Below, one piece after another: positions 19,286 to 29,148 of a stretch of DNA of 64,000 nucleotides. The DNA is from Enterobacteriaceae endosymbiont of Donacia clavipes (lineage in GTDB: Bacteria; Pseudomonadota; Gammaproteobacteria; Enterobacterales; Enterobacteriaceae). Under the pieces are notes generated by a model. The model worked only from the letters and a program-made list of their open reading frames with translations, searched no databases and had not been told where the DNA came from. Within the stretch, counting starts at the first letter, position 1, and every line of letters begins with the position of its first letter. The stretch spans positions 129,472-193,471 of the forward strand of contig NZ_CP046208.1 of the NCBI RefSeq assembly GCF_012570365.1, in the 5' to 3' direction. The position numbers and the translations under genes are program-made.

Positions 19286-20788
19286 ATGAAATATGTAGCA
19301 GAAAAAATAACTTTTTTTAAAAAAAATTTATTAGATTGTATTGTGATACCTATATTTGAAAAATATAAACTTTCTAAAATTACAAAAAAAATTAATATTA
19401 TATCTAATAATTATATATTAGATATATTAAAAAAAAATAATATAAAAGGTAAAATTAATCAAAATATAATTTTATATCAAATTCCTAATTTTTCATTTAA
19501 AAAGGTAATGATTATTGGTTGTGGTATTAAAGAAAAAATTAATAGAACAACAAATAAATTAATAATTAATAATGTTATTAATACATTAAAAAAATATAAA
19601 ATTAAAGAAATTATCTGGTATCTTACAGATATAAAAATAAATAACTGTACATTATACTGGAATATAAGAGATACAATTAATATTATTGAAAATAATATTT
19701 ATGTATTTAATAAATTTCAAAATAACTCATCACAATTTTTATCAAAAATAATATTTAATATTAATAACAATAATTCTAATATTTATTATACTGCTATAAA
19801 TCATGCAAAAGCAATTAATTTAGGTATAAAAAAAGCTAAAAATATAGCTAATCTTCCACCAAATATATGTACTCCTAAGTATTTATCCATTAAATCATTA
19901 GCATTAGCAAAAAAATATAAAAATATCTTTGTAAAAATTATTGATAAAAATGTTATGAAAAAAATAGGTATGAATGCTTATCTTGCAGTAAGTAAAGGTT
20001 CTAAAAATAAACCTTTTATTTCTATTTTAAAATATCAAAATAATGATAAATTACAACCTATAATATTATTAGGTAAAGGAGTAACTTTTGATTCTGGAGG
20101 TATATCTTTAAAACCAAGCAAAAATATGGAAGAAATGAAATATGATATGTGTGGTGCAGCAGCTGTATATGGAACTATATATGCAATAGCTAAACTTAAA
20201 TTACCATTAAATATTATTGCTATTATAGCTGGATGTGAAAATATGCCAAGTAGTAAAGCATATAGACCTAGTGATATTATAAAAACAATGTCGGGATTAA
20301 CTGTTGAAATTACAAACACAGATGCAGAAGGACGTTTAATTTTATGTGACGTATTAACATATATTAAAAAATATAATCCTAAATATGTTATTGATATTGC
20401 TACTTTAACAGGAGCTTGTGTTATAGCATTAGGTAATAATATAAGTGGTCTAATGTCTAATAATAAAAAATTATCTAATAATCTTATAAAATCTTCTTTA
20501 GAAACAGATGATCGTATTTGGGAGTTACCTATAGATGATAAAAATTATCATGATCAATTAAAATCTAATTTTGCTAATTTAGTTAATAGTAGTAATGGTT
20601 CAGCTGGCGCAATTACTGCAGCATGTTTTTTATCTAAATTTACTAAAAAATATAAATGGGCTCATATAGATATTGCAGGAACAGCATGGTATTATTTAAA
20701 TCAAAAGGCAATTTCTTCAGGAAGACCTATTAATATGTTATGTCAATTTTTAATTAATGAGACATTAAATTACAAAACAAATAATTAA
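19286..20788 (+). CDS. pepA: Leucyl aminopeptidase PepA
   Basis: PepA is a hexameric M17 aminopeptidase that removes N-terminal residues from peptides. In E. coli it also acts as a DNA-binding accessory factor. The catalytic C-terminal domain is clear: GKGVTFDSGGISLKPSKNM near residue 262, KYDMCGAAAV, the metal-binding NTDAEGRLIL near residue 343, and ATLTGACVIALG. Length is 500 (E. coli 503). The N-terminal third is much more diverged than the catalytic half. It has a good ribosome-binding site, TGGAGAT, 6 bases before the ATG. holC, which lies between pepA and valS in E. coli, is missing; only 40 bases separate the two genes. Confidence 0.95.
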   Translation: MKYVAEKITFFKKNLLDCIVIPIFEKYKLSKITKKINIISNNYILDILKKNNIKGKINQNIILYQIPNFSFKKVMIIGCGIKEKINRTTNKLIINNVINTLKKYKIKEIIWYLTDIKINNCTLYWNIRDTINIIENNIYVFNKFQNNSSQFLSKIIFNINNNNSNIYYTAINHAKAINLGIKKAKNIANLPPNICTPKYLSIKSLALAKKYKNIFVKIIDKNVMKKIGMNAYLAVSKGSKNKPFISILKYQNNDKLQPIILLGKGVTFDSGGISLKPSKNMEEMKYDMCGAAAVYGTIYAIAKLKLPLNIIAIIAGCENMPSSKAYRPSDIIKTMSGLTVEITNTDAEGRLILCDVLTYIKKYNPKYVIDIATLTGACVIALGNNISGLMSNNKKLSNNLIKSSLETDDRIWELPIDDKNYHDQLKSNFANLVNSSNGSAGAITAACFLSKFTKKYKWAHIDIAGTAWYYLNQKAISSGRPINMLCQFLINETLNYKTNN

Positions 20789-20828
20789 TTTAATATAAAT
20801 TTTATTTATATATAGGATATTTTTTATC

Positions 20829-23669
20829 ATGGATAAAATATATAATCCAAGTTTTTTTGAAAAAAAAATTTATAATTACTGGGAAAATAATAAATATTTA
20901 AAAAATAAATTAGAAAATCCTAAAAAATATTTTTCTATTATGGTTCCACCTCCTAATATTACTGGATATTTACATATGGGACATGCGTTACAATATACAA
21001 TTATTGATATCTTAATACGTTATCATCGTATGTTAGGAGAAAATGTATTATGTCAAGTAGGAATAGATCATGCAGGTATTGCAACACAAAGTTTAATAGA
21101 ACAAAAAATTTTTAAAGAAACAGGAAAAACAAAAAATGATTATAATAAAAAATTTTTTTTAGAAAATATTTGGAAATGGAAAAAAAAATATAGTAATATT
21201 ATTTATAATCAAATGAAAAGTTTAGGTTTATCTGCAAATTGGGAAAGAACAAGATTTACAATGGATAGTAAATTTACTAAATCTGTAAGAAATATTTTTA
21301 TCTTACTTTATAATAATGGATTAGTATATAAAAAGAAAAAATTAATTCATTGGGATTTTAAATTAAAAACTGTAATTTCTGATTTAGAAGTAGAACATAA
21401 AAAAATAAAAACAAATATTTGGTATATAAAATATTTATTAGCAAATAAAATAAAAACTTTAGATAATAAAAATTATTTAATTGTAGCAACGACTCGTCCT
21501 GAAACATTATTGGCTGATACTGCAATAGCAATTAATCCATTAGATAAAAGGTATAATAATTTAATTGGAAAATTTGTAATTATACCGATAATTAAACGTA
21601 AAATTCCTATTATAGCTGATAATTATGCTAAAATAGAAAAAGGAACTGGATGTGTTAAAATTAGTCCGGCTCATGATTTTAATGATTATAAAATTGCAAT
21701 AAAACATAACCTACCTCTAATTAATATTTTTGATTTAAATGGTAATATTGCAAATAAATATCAAATTTATAATAATAAAAAAAAAATAAATATTTTATCT
21801 GAAAATATACCTAAAAAATTACAAAAAATTAATTTTATAGAAGCAAGAAATATTATTATAAAAAAAATAAAAAAACAAGGACTATTGGATTCATACAAAA
21901 AAAAATTTACACTTATTCCATTTAATATTCGTAGTAATACAGTAATTATTCCTATGTTAACAAATCAATGGTATCTTAATACAAAAATTTTATCAAAAAA
22001 TGCAATTAATGCTGTAAAAACAAAACAAATAAATTTTTTTCCTAAACAGTACAAAAATATGTTTTATTCTTGGATGAATAATATTCAAGATTGGTGTATA
22101 TCTAGACAACTATGGTGGGGACATCAAATACCCGCTTGGTATGATCAAAATAATAATATTTATGTAGGTAAAAATTTAAAAGAAATAAGAAAGAAATATA
22201 ATTTAAATAAAAAAATATGTTTAATACAAGATTCTGATGTTTTAGATACATGGTTTTCATCAAGTTTATGGACTTTTATTACATTAGATTGGCCTAAAAA
22301 TAAAAAAGATTTTTTCTTATTTCATCCTACAAGTGTAATTGTAAGTGGTTTTGATATTATTTTTTTTTGGATATCAAGAATGATAATGATGACAATGTAT
22401 TTTGTTAAAAACAAAAATAATATTCCACAAATTCCTTTTAAAGACATATTAATGACAGGATTAATAAGAGATAATAAAGGAAATAAAATGTCTAAATCTA
22501 AAAATAATATTGTTAATCCTATAGATTTTATTGAAGGTACTTTATCTAAAAATATATTGAATAATCAAAATTATAAAAAAAACCATGAAATTAAATTTTT
22601 TAAAAAAAATATAGAAAAAAAAATATCAAATATAATTTACGGAGCAGATGCATTAAGATTTACATTAGCTTCTTTATCATCTACGGGACGTGATATATAT
22701 TGGGATATAAATAGATTAGAAGGATATCGTAATTTTTGTAATAAAATTTGGAATGCAAGTTTTTTTATATTAAAAAATATAAAATATGAATTTATTAAAA
22801 ATAAAGAAAATTTATCTTTAGTAGATAAATGGATTTGGTCTGAATACCATTTAGTAATTAAATCTTATACAAAATCATTTAATGCATATCGTTTTGATTA
22901 TTCTACTAATATTTTATATAATTTTATATGGAATAAATTTTGTAATTGGTACTTAGAATATAGTAAATTAATTTTTCAAGAAAAAAATCAATCAAAATAC
23001 TCAGGAACATATTATACTTTATATCATCTTTTTAAATCATTATTAAAATTATCACATCCTATAATTCCATTTATTACTGAATATATATGGCAAGAAATAA
23101 ATAAAAATGATAAAAATAAGTATAATGATAGTATTATGATAAAAGCTTTTCCTAAGTTTGATAAATTAAAAATAAATCAAAAATCTATAGATATTTTTAA
23201 CATTTTTATGAAAATAATTACAACTATTCGTAAATCTAAAATAGAAATGAATATAAATAATAATACAAAAATTAATTTATATATAAAAAATATCGATTAT
23301 GAATTAAATATTTTTTTTAAAAAAAATATAAATATTTTAAAAAAATTTGCACATCTTCAAAAAATTTTTTTTATTCAAGAAAATATTGATTTTCCTGAAA
23401 AATCATTAATAAATAAAATAAATAAAATTGAATTTGCAATAACCTTAAATAAGAAAATTATTAATCAAAAAGAATTATTAAATAAAATTATTAAAAAATT
23501 ACAAGATAATCAAAAAATAATAAATATTTTAAACAAAAATATTACAAATAAAAATTTTTTATCTAAAGCTCCACAACAAATTATAAAAAAAAGATTAGAA
23601 AAAATAAAAAATTGTAAAATTTTAAAAAAAGAATTATTAAAAAAAATTTTATTAATTAAAAATTTATAA
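20829..23669 (+). CDS. valS: Valyl-tRNA synthetase
   Basis: ValS charges tRNA-Val. This class I synthetase shows the HIGH-type motif in NITGYLHMGHAL near residue 46 and the KMSKS loop in GNKMSKSKNN near residue 552. The editing domain lies between them (ATTRPETLLADTA, SPAHDFNDY). A C-terminal coiled-coil arm ends the protein, for a total of 946 residues (E. coli 951). The segment before the HIGH motif reads MVPPPN. This conserved proline triplet slows ribosomes and requires EF-P, and efp and both modifying enzymes are present at 47-50 kb. Order pepA-valS-argF follows E. coli with genes removed. Confidence 0.97.
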   Translation: MDKIYNPSFFEKKIYNYWENNKYLKNKLENPKKYFSIMVPPPNITGYLHMGHALQYTIIDILIRYHRMLGENVLCQVGIDHAGIATQSLIEQKIFKETGKTKNDYNKKFFLENIWKWKKKYSNIIYNQMKSLGLSANWERTRFTMDSKFTKSVRNIFILLYNNGLVYKKKKLIHWDFKLKTVISDLEVEHKKIKTNIWYIKYLLANKIKTLDNKNYLIVATTRPETLLADTAIAINPLDKRYNNLIGKFVIIPIIKRKIPIIADNYAKIEKGTGCVKISPAHDFNDYKIAIKHNLPLINIFDLNGNIANKYQIYNNKKKINILSENIPKKLQKINFIEARNIIIKKIKKQGLLDSYKKKFTLIPFNIRSNTVIIPMLTNQWYLNTKILSKNAINAVKTKQINFFPKQYKNMFYSWMNNIQDWCISRQLWWGHQIPAWYDQNNNIYVGKNLKEIRKKYNLNKKICLIQDSDVLDTWFSSSLWTFITLDWPKNKKDFFLFHPTSVIVSGFDIIFFWISRMIMMTMYFVKNKNNIPQIPFKDILMTGLIRDNKGNKMSKSKNNIVNPIDFIEGTLSKNILNNQNYKKNHEIKFFKKNIEKKISNIIYGADALRFTLASLSSTGRDIYWDINRLEGYRNFCNKIWNASFFILKNIKYEFIKNKENLSLVDKWIWSEYHLVIKSYTKSFNAYRFDYSTNILYNFIWNKFCNWYLEYSKLIFQEKNQSKYSGTYYTLYHLFKSLLKLSHPIIPFITEYIWQEINKNDKNKYNDSIMIKAFPKFDKLKINQKSIDIFNIFMKIITTIRKSKIEMNINNNTKINLYIKNIDYELNIFFKKNINILKKFAHLQKIFFIQENIDFPEKSLINKINKIEFAITLNKKIINQKELLNKIIKKLQDNQKIINILNKNITNKNFLSKAPQQIIKKRLEKIKNCKILKKELLKKILLIKNL

Positions 23670-23714
23670 TATTTATTATTAATTTAAAATTATTTATAAA
23701 GAAGGATTTATATT

Positions 23715-24743
23715 ATGAATCAATTTTATAATAAACATTTTTTAAAACTATCAGATTTTTCAAAAAAAGATATTTTTGAATTAATTAAAATTTCAGAAAA
23801 ATTAAAATATGATAAAAAAAATTTTCAAGAAAAAAAAACATTAATAAATAAAAATATTATTCTAATTTTTGAAAAAAATTCAACACGAACTAGATGTTCA
23901 TTTGAAATAGCTTGTTTTGATCAAGGAGCTAATGTTACTTATTTAGATATTAAAAATAGTCATATAGGATATAAAGAATCATTAAAAGATTCTGCAAGAA
24001 TTTTAAGTAATATGTATAATGGATTACAGTATAGAGGAAAATATCAAAAAAATTTAGAAATTTTTGCTAAATATTCTAAAATTCCTGTATGGAATGGTTT
24101 AACAAATGAATTTCATCCTACTCAAATATTAGCAGATTTATTAACTATTAAAGAACATACAAAAAATAAAAATATAGATCAAATAAAATTATCTTACATA
24201 GGTGACATAAATAATAATATATCTTTAAGCTTAATAGAAGCATCAATTATAATTGATTTTGAATTATATTTAATTTCTCCACAAAAAATTGAAGCAAATA
24301 ATAATCCATATATAAATAATATTTTAAAAAAAATAAAAAATAAAAATAAGATTCATATAACAAATAATATTGATATAGGCATTAAAAATGCTGATTTTGT
24401 TTATACTGACGTTTGGTTATCTATGGGAGAAAAAACATCTTTAAAATTATGGGAAAAAAAAATTAAAATATTTTCTAATTATCAAGTAAATAAATTATTA
24501 TTAATAAAAAGTAACAATCCTAATATTAAAGTTATGCATTGTTTGCCTTCTTTACATTTATATAATCATTATAAAAAACTTTTTACTAAAGAAATTATAT
24601 CTAAATATAAATTATTTAATGGATTAGAAATTACAAATGAAGTTTTTGAATCTAATAATAGTATTATTTTTCAACAAGCAGAAAATAAAATACATACTAT
24701 TAAAGCTGTAATGACATCTACTTTATTAAAAAAAAAATATTAA
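23715..24743 (+). CDS. argF: Ornithine carbamoyltransferase
   Basis: The enzyme makes citrulline from ornithine and carbamoyl phosphate, step six of arginine synthesis. The carbamoyl-phosphate motif is EKNSTRTRCSFE near residue 52, followed by QYRG, NGLTNEFHPTQ, and the ornithine motif DVWLSMGE. The catalytic Cys is in VMHCLPSLH. The ending EVFESNNSIIFQQAENKIHT matches E. coli ArgI/ArgF. Length is 342 (334). A clear AAGGA precedes the ATG. Carbamoyl phosphate would come from CarAB at 54.9-59.3 kb. The position, after valS and before a ridA remnant, corresponds to E. coli argI. Confidence 0.95.
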   Translation: MNQFYNKHFLKLSDFSKKDIFELIKISEKLKYDKKNFQEKKTLINKNIILIFEKNSTRTRCSFEIACFDQGANVTYLDIKNSHIGYKESLKDSARILSNMYNGLQYRGKYQKNLEIFAKYSKIPVWNGLTNEFHPTQILADLLTIKEHTKNKNIDQIKLSYIGDINNNISLSLIEASIIIDFELYLISPQKIEANNNPYINNILKKIKNKNKIHITNNIDIGIKNADFVYTDVWLSMGEKTSLKLWEKKIKIFSNYQVNKLLLIKSNNPNIKVMHCLPSLHLYNHYKKLFTKEIISKYKLFNGLEITNEVFESNNSIIFQQAENKIHTIKAVMTSTLLKKKY

Positions 24744-24784
24744 AATTTTTAATTTTAATATTTTATTCAAATTAATAATTTTAA

Positions 24785-25110
24785 ATTTTATTTAAAAATA
24801 TTATTTTTATTTCTGACCAAATTCCTATAAATCAAATTAATGTGATTATATAATTAAGTATTAATAAAAAAATTTTCAAGTTTTTAAAAATATAAGATAT
24901 ATATTTAAAAAAATTAAGTTTTCTATAAAAAATATAATTAAAATTACAATATTTTTAAAAAATTTAGATAATTATGATAAAATAAATATTATTTATGAAA
25001 AGTATTTTTTAAAAAATATTGTAAATTATCCTACAAAAATATATTTAGAAGTATCTAAATTATCTAAAAATATTAAAATTGAAGTAGAAACTATAACTAT
25101 AAAATTATAA
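24785..25110 (+). pseudogene. ridA: Decayed ridA (2-iminopropanoate deaminase, YjgF family)
   Basis: Translation of the argF-potD gap recovers most of RidA in two frames. Frame one, at about 24791-24832, gives NIIFISDQIPIN, matching NMIITSGQIPVN of E. coli with the Gly changed to Asp. Frame two is open from 24868 to a TAA at 25108-25110. It includes KITIFLKNLDNY and SKLSKNIKIEVETITIK, aligning without gaps to TTVFVKDLNDF and ARLPKDVKIEIEAIAVR. The distance between the two pieces is one base shorter than expected, so a single-base loss lies within about 24833-24876. Frame one also has a TAA at 24851, and no start remains. RidA removes reactive enamines such as 2-aminoacrylate. In E. coli ridA lies beyond argI on the same strand, so the location is right. 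Confidence 0.78.
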
Positions 25111-25140
25111 ATTTAACTTTAAATTATAAGGTTTAAAATA

Positions 25141-26202
25141 ATGTTTTTATTTTTAAGATTAATTTGTATTATTTTTATATTAATATTATTACCAATAACA
25201 AAAAAATATTTAAGTAATTATAAATCTTATCAAGAAACTGTTTTTTTTTATAATTGGACAGAATATGTTCCAGATAAAATTTTAAAAAAATTTACAAAAG
25301 AAACTGGTATCAAAGTTATTTATTCTACATATGATTCTAATGAAAGCATGTATACAAAATTAAAAACTTATAAAAAGCAATCATATGATTTGATTGTTCC
25401 TTCTACATATTTTGTCTCTAAAATGAAAAATGAAGGTATGATACAAAAAATAGAAAAAAAAAAATTAACTAATTTTTCTAATTTAGATATTAAGTTTTTA
25501 AATAAACCCTTTGATTTAAATAATGAATACTCAATACCATACATATGGGGTGCAACAGCTATAGGAGTTAATACAAATAAAATAAATCCTAAATATATAA
25601 ATAGTTGGTCTGATTTATGGAATAAAAAATATTATAAATCTATTTCATTAATAGATGATGCAAAAGAAGTATTTCAAATTGCTTTAATAAAATTAGGTTA
25701 TCCTGGTAATACTAAAAATTTAAAATATATTAAAAAAGCTTTTATAGAATTAAAAAAATTAATGAAAAATGTTATTTCATTTAATTCTGATAATCCTGGT
25801 TATCCTTTTATGGATGAATCAGTAAATATAGGTATGATATGGAATGGGGCTGCTTATTCTGTAAAAAAATTAGGTATTCCTTTAAAATTTATTTGGCCTA
25901 AAGAAGGAGGAATTTTTTGGATGGATAGTTTTGTAATACCAACTAATGCAAAAAATGTTGAAGGAGCTTTAAAATTAATTAATTTTTTATTAAGACCAGA
26001 CATAGCAGCTCAAATAGCTATAATAACTGGATATTCTACCCCTAATTTAGAAGCTCAAAAATTACTACCAAAAAATATGATTAATAATAATATGTTATAT
26101 CCAAATAATGAAATAATTAAAAAAGGCACATGGCAAAATGATGTAGGTACAAATATAAGTAAAATATATGAAATATATTTTCAACAATTAAAAAATATAT
26201 AA
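25141..26202 (+). CDS. potD: Spermidine/putrescine-binding protein PotD
   Basis: PotD is the periplasmic solute-binding protein of the PotABCD polyamine importer. The match is strong throughout: FYNWTEYVPDKIL, KETGIKVIYSTYDSNESMY, YDLIVPSTYFV, IPYIWGATAIGVN, SDNPGYPFMDE, VWPKEGG-like IWPKEGGIFWMDSF, GALKLINFLLRPD and WQNDVG. It has 353 residues (E. coli 348). The N-terminus has a hydrophobic segment (about residues 6-18) followed by PITKKYLSNYK. There is no A-x-A cleavage site, so it may stay anchored in the inner membrane. potA, potB and potC are not adjacent; whether the transporter is complete cannot be told here. A hairpin with a T-run follows the gene. Confidence 0.94.
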   Translation: MFLFLRLICIIFILILLPITKKYLSNYKSYQETVFFYNWTEYVPDKILKKFTKETGIKVIYSTYDSNESMYTKLKTYKKQSYDLIVPSTYFVSKMKNEGMIQKIEKKKLTNFSNLDIKFLNKPFDLNNEYSIPYIWGATAIGVNTNKINPKYINSWSDLWNKKYYKSISLIDDAKEVFQIALIKLGYPGNTKNLKYIKKAFIELKKLMKNVISFNSDNPGYPFMDESVNIGMIWNGAAYSVKKLGIPLKFIWPKEGGIFWMDSFVIPTNAKNVEGALKLINFLLRPDIAAQIAIITGYSTPNLEAQKLLPKNMINNNMLYPNNEIIKKGTWQNDVGTNISKIYEIYFQQLKNI

Positions 26203-26211
26203 TATTAAATA

Positions 26212-26241
26212 AATAAATTAATTTTTTAAAATTAATTTATT
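26212..26241 (+). terminator. Hairpin terminator after potD
   Basis: Perfect 14-bp arms aataaattaatttt and aaaattaatttatt are separated by two bases (in practice a 12-bp stem with a 6-base loop). The repeat begins 10 bases after the potD stop and is followed by a T-rich tract from 26248. The stem is A/T only. Confidence 0.6.
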
Positions 26242-26314
26242 ATAAAATTTTTTAAATAAAATATTTATATAAATTAAAAAATTTAGTCTAAATATATTGT
26301 ATAATATAATTTTC

Positions 26315-26344
26315 TTGACACATAAATAATAAATATAATATCAT
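26315..26344 (+). promoter_or_regulatory. Probable sigma-70 promoter of tRNA-Asn
   Basis: A consensus -35 TTGACA lies at 26315-26320. Candidate -10 boxes follow: TATCAT at 26339-26344 (spacer 18) or the overlapping TAATAT at 26336-26341 (spacer 15). With TATCAT, transcription would start within a few bases of the tRNA 5' end. Exact TTGACA is rare in this window, which supports the call. Confidence 0.6.
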
Positions 26345-26354
26345 ATTAAAATAA

Positions 26355-26427
26355 TCCTCTGTAGTTCAGTTGGTAGAACGGCGGACTGTTAATCCGTATG
26401 TCACTGGTTCGAATCCAGTCAGGGGAG
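26355..26427 (+). tRNA. tRNA-Asn (GTT)
   Basis: The 73-base gene folds into a full cloverleaf: acceptor tcctctg with caggggA, D arm gttc...gaac, and anticodon loop ctGTTaa on the stem gcgga/tccgt. The T arm is actgg TTCGAAT ccagt. The anticodon is GUU. The terminal CCA is not encoded (the next bases are tat), so it must be added by CCA transferase. The gene stands alone between potD and prmB. Confidence 0.97.
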
Positions 26428-26512
26428 TATAAAATTTTTTTTGCATAATATCATAAAATATATTTTTATATTTAAATTATTTTAATATTATTTTTATTAT
26501 AGGATATATTAT

Positions 26513-27421
26513 ATGGTAATAAAATTAAATAATCTTCTTAATAAAGAAATTATATACGAATTATTATCAATTGAAGATATAATACGTTGGATAACAAGTT
26601 GTTTTAATATATCTAATTTATGGTATGGTCATGGTAATGATAATCCATGGGACGAAGCGTTACATTTAGTTTTATCTTTTCTAGGTTTACCTCCTTATTT
26701 ATGGAAAAAAATTTATAAAGCTAAACTAACTCTTAAAGAACGTAAATTAATTTTTAAACTAGTATTAAAACGTATAAAAAAAAAAATTCCTGTAGTATAT
26801 TTAACTAAAAGAACTTGGTTTTGTGGACATGAATTATACATTGATAATCGAGTATTAATACCTAGATCTCCAATTTCTGAATTAATCAATAATAAATTTA
26901 AATCTATTATTTCTCCTTATAAAAAACCTAAACATATATTAGATTTATGTACTGGAAGTGGTTGTATTGCAATTGCTTGTTCATATTTATTTCCTGATGC
27001 ACATATAGATGCAGTAGATATTTCTTTAGATGCAATTAATGTAGCAGAGTATAATATACAATTACATGGATTAGAAAATAAAATTACTCCTATTTGTAGT
27101 AATTTATTTGAAAAATTAGAAAAGTTAACTTATGATTTAATTATTACTAATCCACCATATGTAGATAAAAAAGATATAAATTTTTTACCAAAAGAATATT
27201 CATATGAACCTAAAATTAGTTTAATTTCAGATAATAATGGTATAGAAATTATTGAAAAAATAATATCTCAATCATTTTATTATCTTAAAAAAGATGGTAT
27301 CTTAATTTGTGAAGTAGGAGATAAAATGGCAGATATAATAAAAAAATATCCAGAAAAATTTTTTCAATGGATTAATATAAAAAATGGAGGTATAGGTATA
27401 TTTAAAATCAAAAATATTTAG
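26513..27421 (+). CDS. prmB: Ribosomal protein uL3 glutamine methyltransferase PrmB
   Basis: PrmB N5-methylates Gln150 of ribosomal protein L3. It is told apart from PrmC by its N-terminal helical domain, with WYGHGNDNPWDEA near residue 42, and by RTWFCGHELYIDNRVLIPRSPI. The SAM-binding segment is ILDLCTGSGCIAIA near residue 144, and the catalytic Gln-binding motif is ITNPPYVD. Length is 302 (E. coli 310). An AGGA precedes the ATG. The pair prmB-aroC keeps E. coli order (yfcB-aroC). Retention of a ribosomal-protein methylase fits the pattern that this genome keeps many ribosome-maturation enzymes (rsmH, rsmA, rsmC, rlmB, era, rnc). Confidence 0.94.
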   Translation: MVIKLNNLLNKEIIYELLSIEDIIRWITSCFNISNLWYGHGNDNPWDEALHLVLSFLGLPPYLWKKIYKAKLTLKERKLIFKLVLKRIKKKIPVVYLTKRTWFCGHELYIDNRVLIPRSPISELINNKFKSIISPYKKPKHILDLCTGSGCIAIACSYLFPDAHIDAVDISLDAINVAEYNIQLHGLENKITPICSNLFEKLEKLTYDLIITNPPYVDKKDINFLPKEYSYEPKISLISDNNGIEIIEKIISQSFYYLKKDGILICEVGDKMADIIKKYPEKFFQWINIKNGGIGIFKIKNI

Positions 27422-27465
27422 TATATAGATTCTTTATATAATTTTTAAAATTAAGGAGTATTTTT

Positions 27466-28533
27466 ATGGCTGGAAATAGTATTGGACAATTATTTAAAGT
27501 TACAACTTTTGGTGAATCTCATGGTGTATCTTTGGGATGTATTATAGATGGAGTTCCTCCAAAAATACCTTTAAAAATAAATGATTTACAAAAAGATTTA
27601 GATAGACGAAAACCAGGATTATCAAAATATACTTCTCCTCGTAAAGAAAAAGATAAAATAAAAATTTTATCCGGAATATTTAATGGTTTAACAACAGGAA
27701 CCAGTATTGGTCTCATGATTAATAATATGGATATTAGATCTAAAGATTATGATAACTTAAAAAATGTTTTTCGTCCTGGACACGCTGATTATACTTATGA
27801 AAAAAAATACGGAATTAGAGATTATAGAGGTGGTGGCCGTTCTTCAGCTAGAGAAACAACTATGCGTGTTGCAGCAGGAGCTGTCGCTAAAAAATATTTA
27901 TTAATGAAATTTAATTTAAAAATTCAAGGATATTTATCTCAAATGGGTAATATAGTTTGTAATTTTGATAACTGGGAAGAAGTAAATAAAAATCCTTTTT
28001 TTTGTCCTAATAAATATCAGATAAAATCTTTACAAGATATGATAAATAATTTAAAAAAAAATGGTGATTCTATAGGAGCAAAAATTACTATAGTTGTTGA
28101 AAATGTGCCAATAGGATTAGGAGAACCAGTATTTGATAAATTAGATGCAGATATAGCACATGCTATAATGAGTATTAATGCTGTTAAAGGAATAGAAATA
28201 GGAGATGGATTTAATTCTATTAATAAATTAGGAAGTAAATATAGAGATGAAATAAGATCAAATGGATTTAAAAGTAATAATTCAGGAGGAATATTAGGAG
28301 GAATTAGTACGGGACAAAATATTGTTATAAATTTTGTAGTAAAACCTACTTCTAGTATTTCTATTCCAGGAAAAACAATTAATTACTCAGGACAAGAAAC
28401 ATCTTGTATTACACAAGGACGTCATGATCCTTGTGTTGGAATTAGAGCTGTTCCTATAGGTGAAGCAATGGTTGCTATAATTTTAATGGATCATTTTTTA
28501 CGTTATCGTGCCCAATGTATTGATATTTTTTAA
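27466..28533 (+). CDS. aroC: Chorismate synthase
   Basis: AroC makes chorismate from EPSP, the last shikimate step and the precursor of Phe, Tyr, Trp and folate. It starts [20 protein letters not shown] with the conserved catalytic His, followed by DRRKPG and the FMN/substrate stretches [15 protein letters not shown] and [19 protein letters not shown]. Near the end are [14 protein letters not shown] and EAMVAI. Length is 355 (E. coli 361). A strong AAGGAG lies before the ATG. It runs convergent to the peroxiredoxin gene with only 9 bases between stop codons and no obvious terminator. Confidence 0.97.
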   Translation: MAGNSIGQLFKVTTFGESHGVSLGCIIDGVPPKIPLKINDLQKDLDRRKPGLSKYTSPRKEKDKIKILSGIFNGLTTGTSIGLMINNMDIRSKDYDNLKNVFRPGHADYTYEKKYGIRDYRGGGRSSARETTMRVAAGAVAKKYLLMKFNLKIQGYLSQMGNIVCNFDNWEEVNKNPFFCPNKYQIKSLQDMINNLKKNGDSIGAKITIVVENVPIGLGEPVFDKLDADIAHAIMSINAVKGIEIGDGFNSINKLGSKYRDEIRSNGFKSNNSGGILGGISTGQNIVINFVVKPTSSISIPGKTINYSGQETSCITQGRHDPCVGIRAVPIGEAMVAIILMDHFLRYRAQCIDIF

Positions 28534-28542
28534 AATAAAAAA

Positions 28543-29148
28543 TTAATATAATTCATTTATATTATTAGATAAATAATTTATAATTCCTTTAGAAGTAGGA
28601 TTTATACTTTTTTTACCTTTTTCCCATTGTGCAGGACAAACATCACCATATTTTTCATTATGTTCTACAGCATCAATCATTCTAATAACTTCATTTATAT
28701 TTCTACCAAATGGTAAATCATTTATTAATTGATGTCTTACTATTCCTTTTTTATCTATTAAAAATAAAGCTCTTAATGCTATACTTAATTCAGGATGTTC
28801 AATTCCATAAGATTTTTGTATATTTTTTTTGATATCAGATATCATTATAAATTTAATATTTCCAATTCCTCCTTGATTGATTGGAGTATTTCTCCAAGCA
28901 TAATGTACAAATTGTGAGTCACATGAAATACCTAAAATTTTTACATTTCTTTTTTTAAAATGATTATAATATTTATTAAATGTTATAATTTCTGTAGGAC
29001 AAACAAATGTAAAATCTAAAGGCCAAAAAAATATTATAGTTATTGTATTTTTTGAATATTTATATAAATTAAAATTATCAATTATCAAACCATCAGGAAG
29101 AACAGCAGGTGCATTAAAATCAGGAGCTTTTTTAGTAACTAATATCAT
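28543..29148 (-). CDS. Typical 2-Cys peroxiredoxin (Tsa/AhpC family)
   Basis: The enzyme reduces hydrogen and organic peroxides with paired cysteines. The peroxidatic Cys is in WPLDFTFVCPTEI near residue 51 and the resolving Cys in YGDVCPAQWEKG near residue 170. A GGIG motif in the middle and a long C-terminal tail resemble over-oxidation-sensitive enzymes, although the tail lacks the YF pair. With 201 residues it is nearer to the Tsa/Prx1 group (about 200) than to E. coli AhpC (187). The reductant partner is not in this window. An antioxidant of this type is commonly retained in Buchnera-like symbionts. Confidence 0.9.
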   Translation of the reverse strand: MILVTKKAPDFNAPAVLPDGLIIDNFNLYKYSKNTITIIFFWPLDFTFVCPTEIITFNKYYNHFKKRNVKILGISCDSQFVHYAWRNTPINQGGIGNIKFIMISDIKKNIQKSYGIEHPELSIALRALFLIDKKGIVRHQLINDLPFGRNINEVIRMIDAVEHNEKYGDVCPAQWEKGKKSINPTSKGIINYLSNNINELY

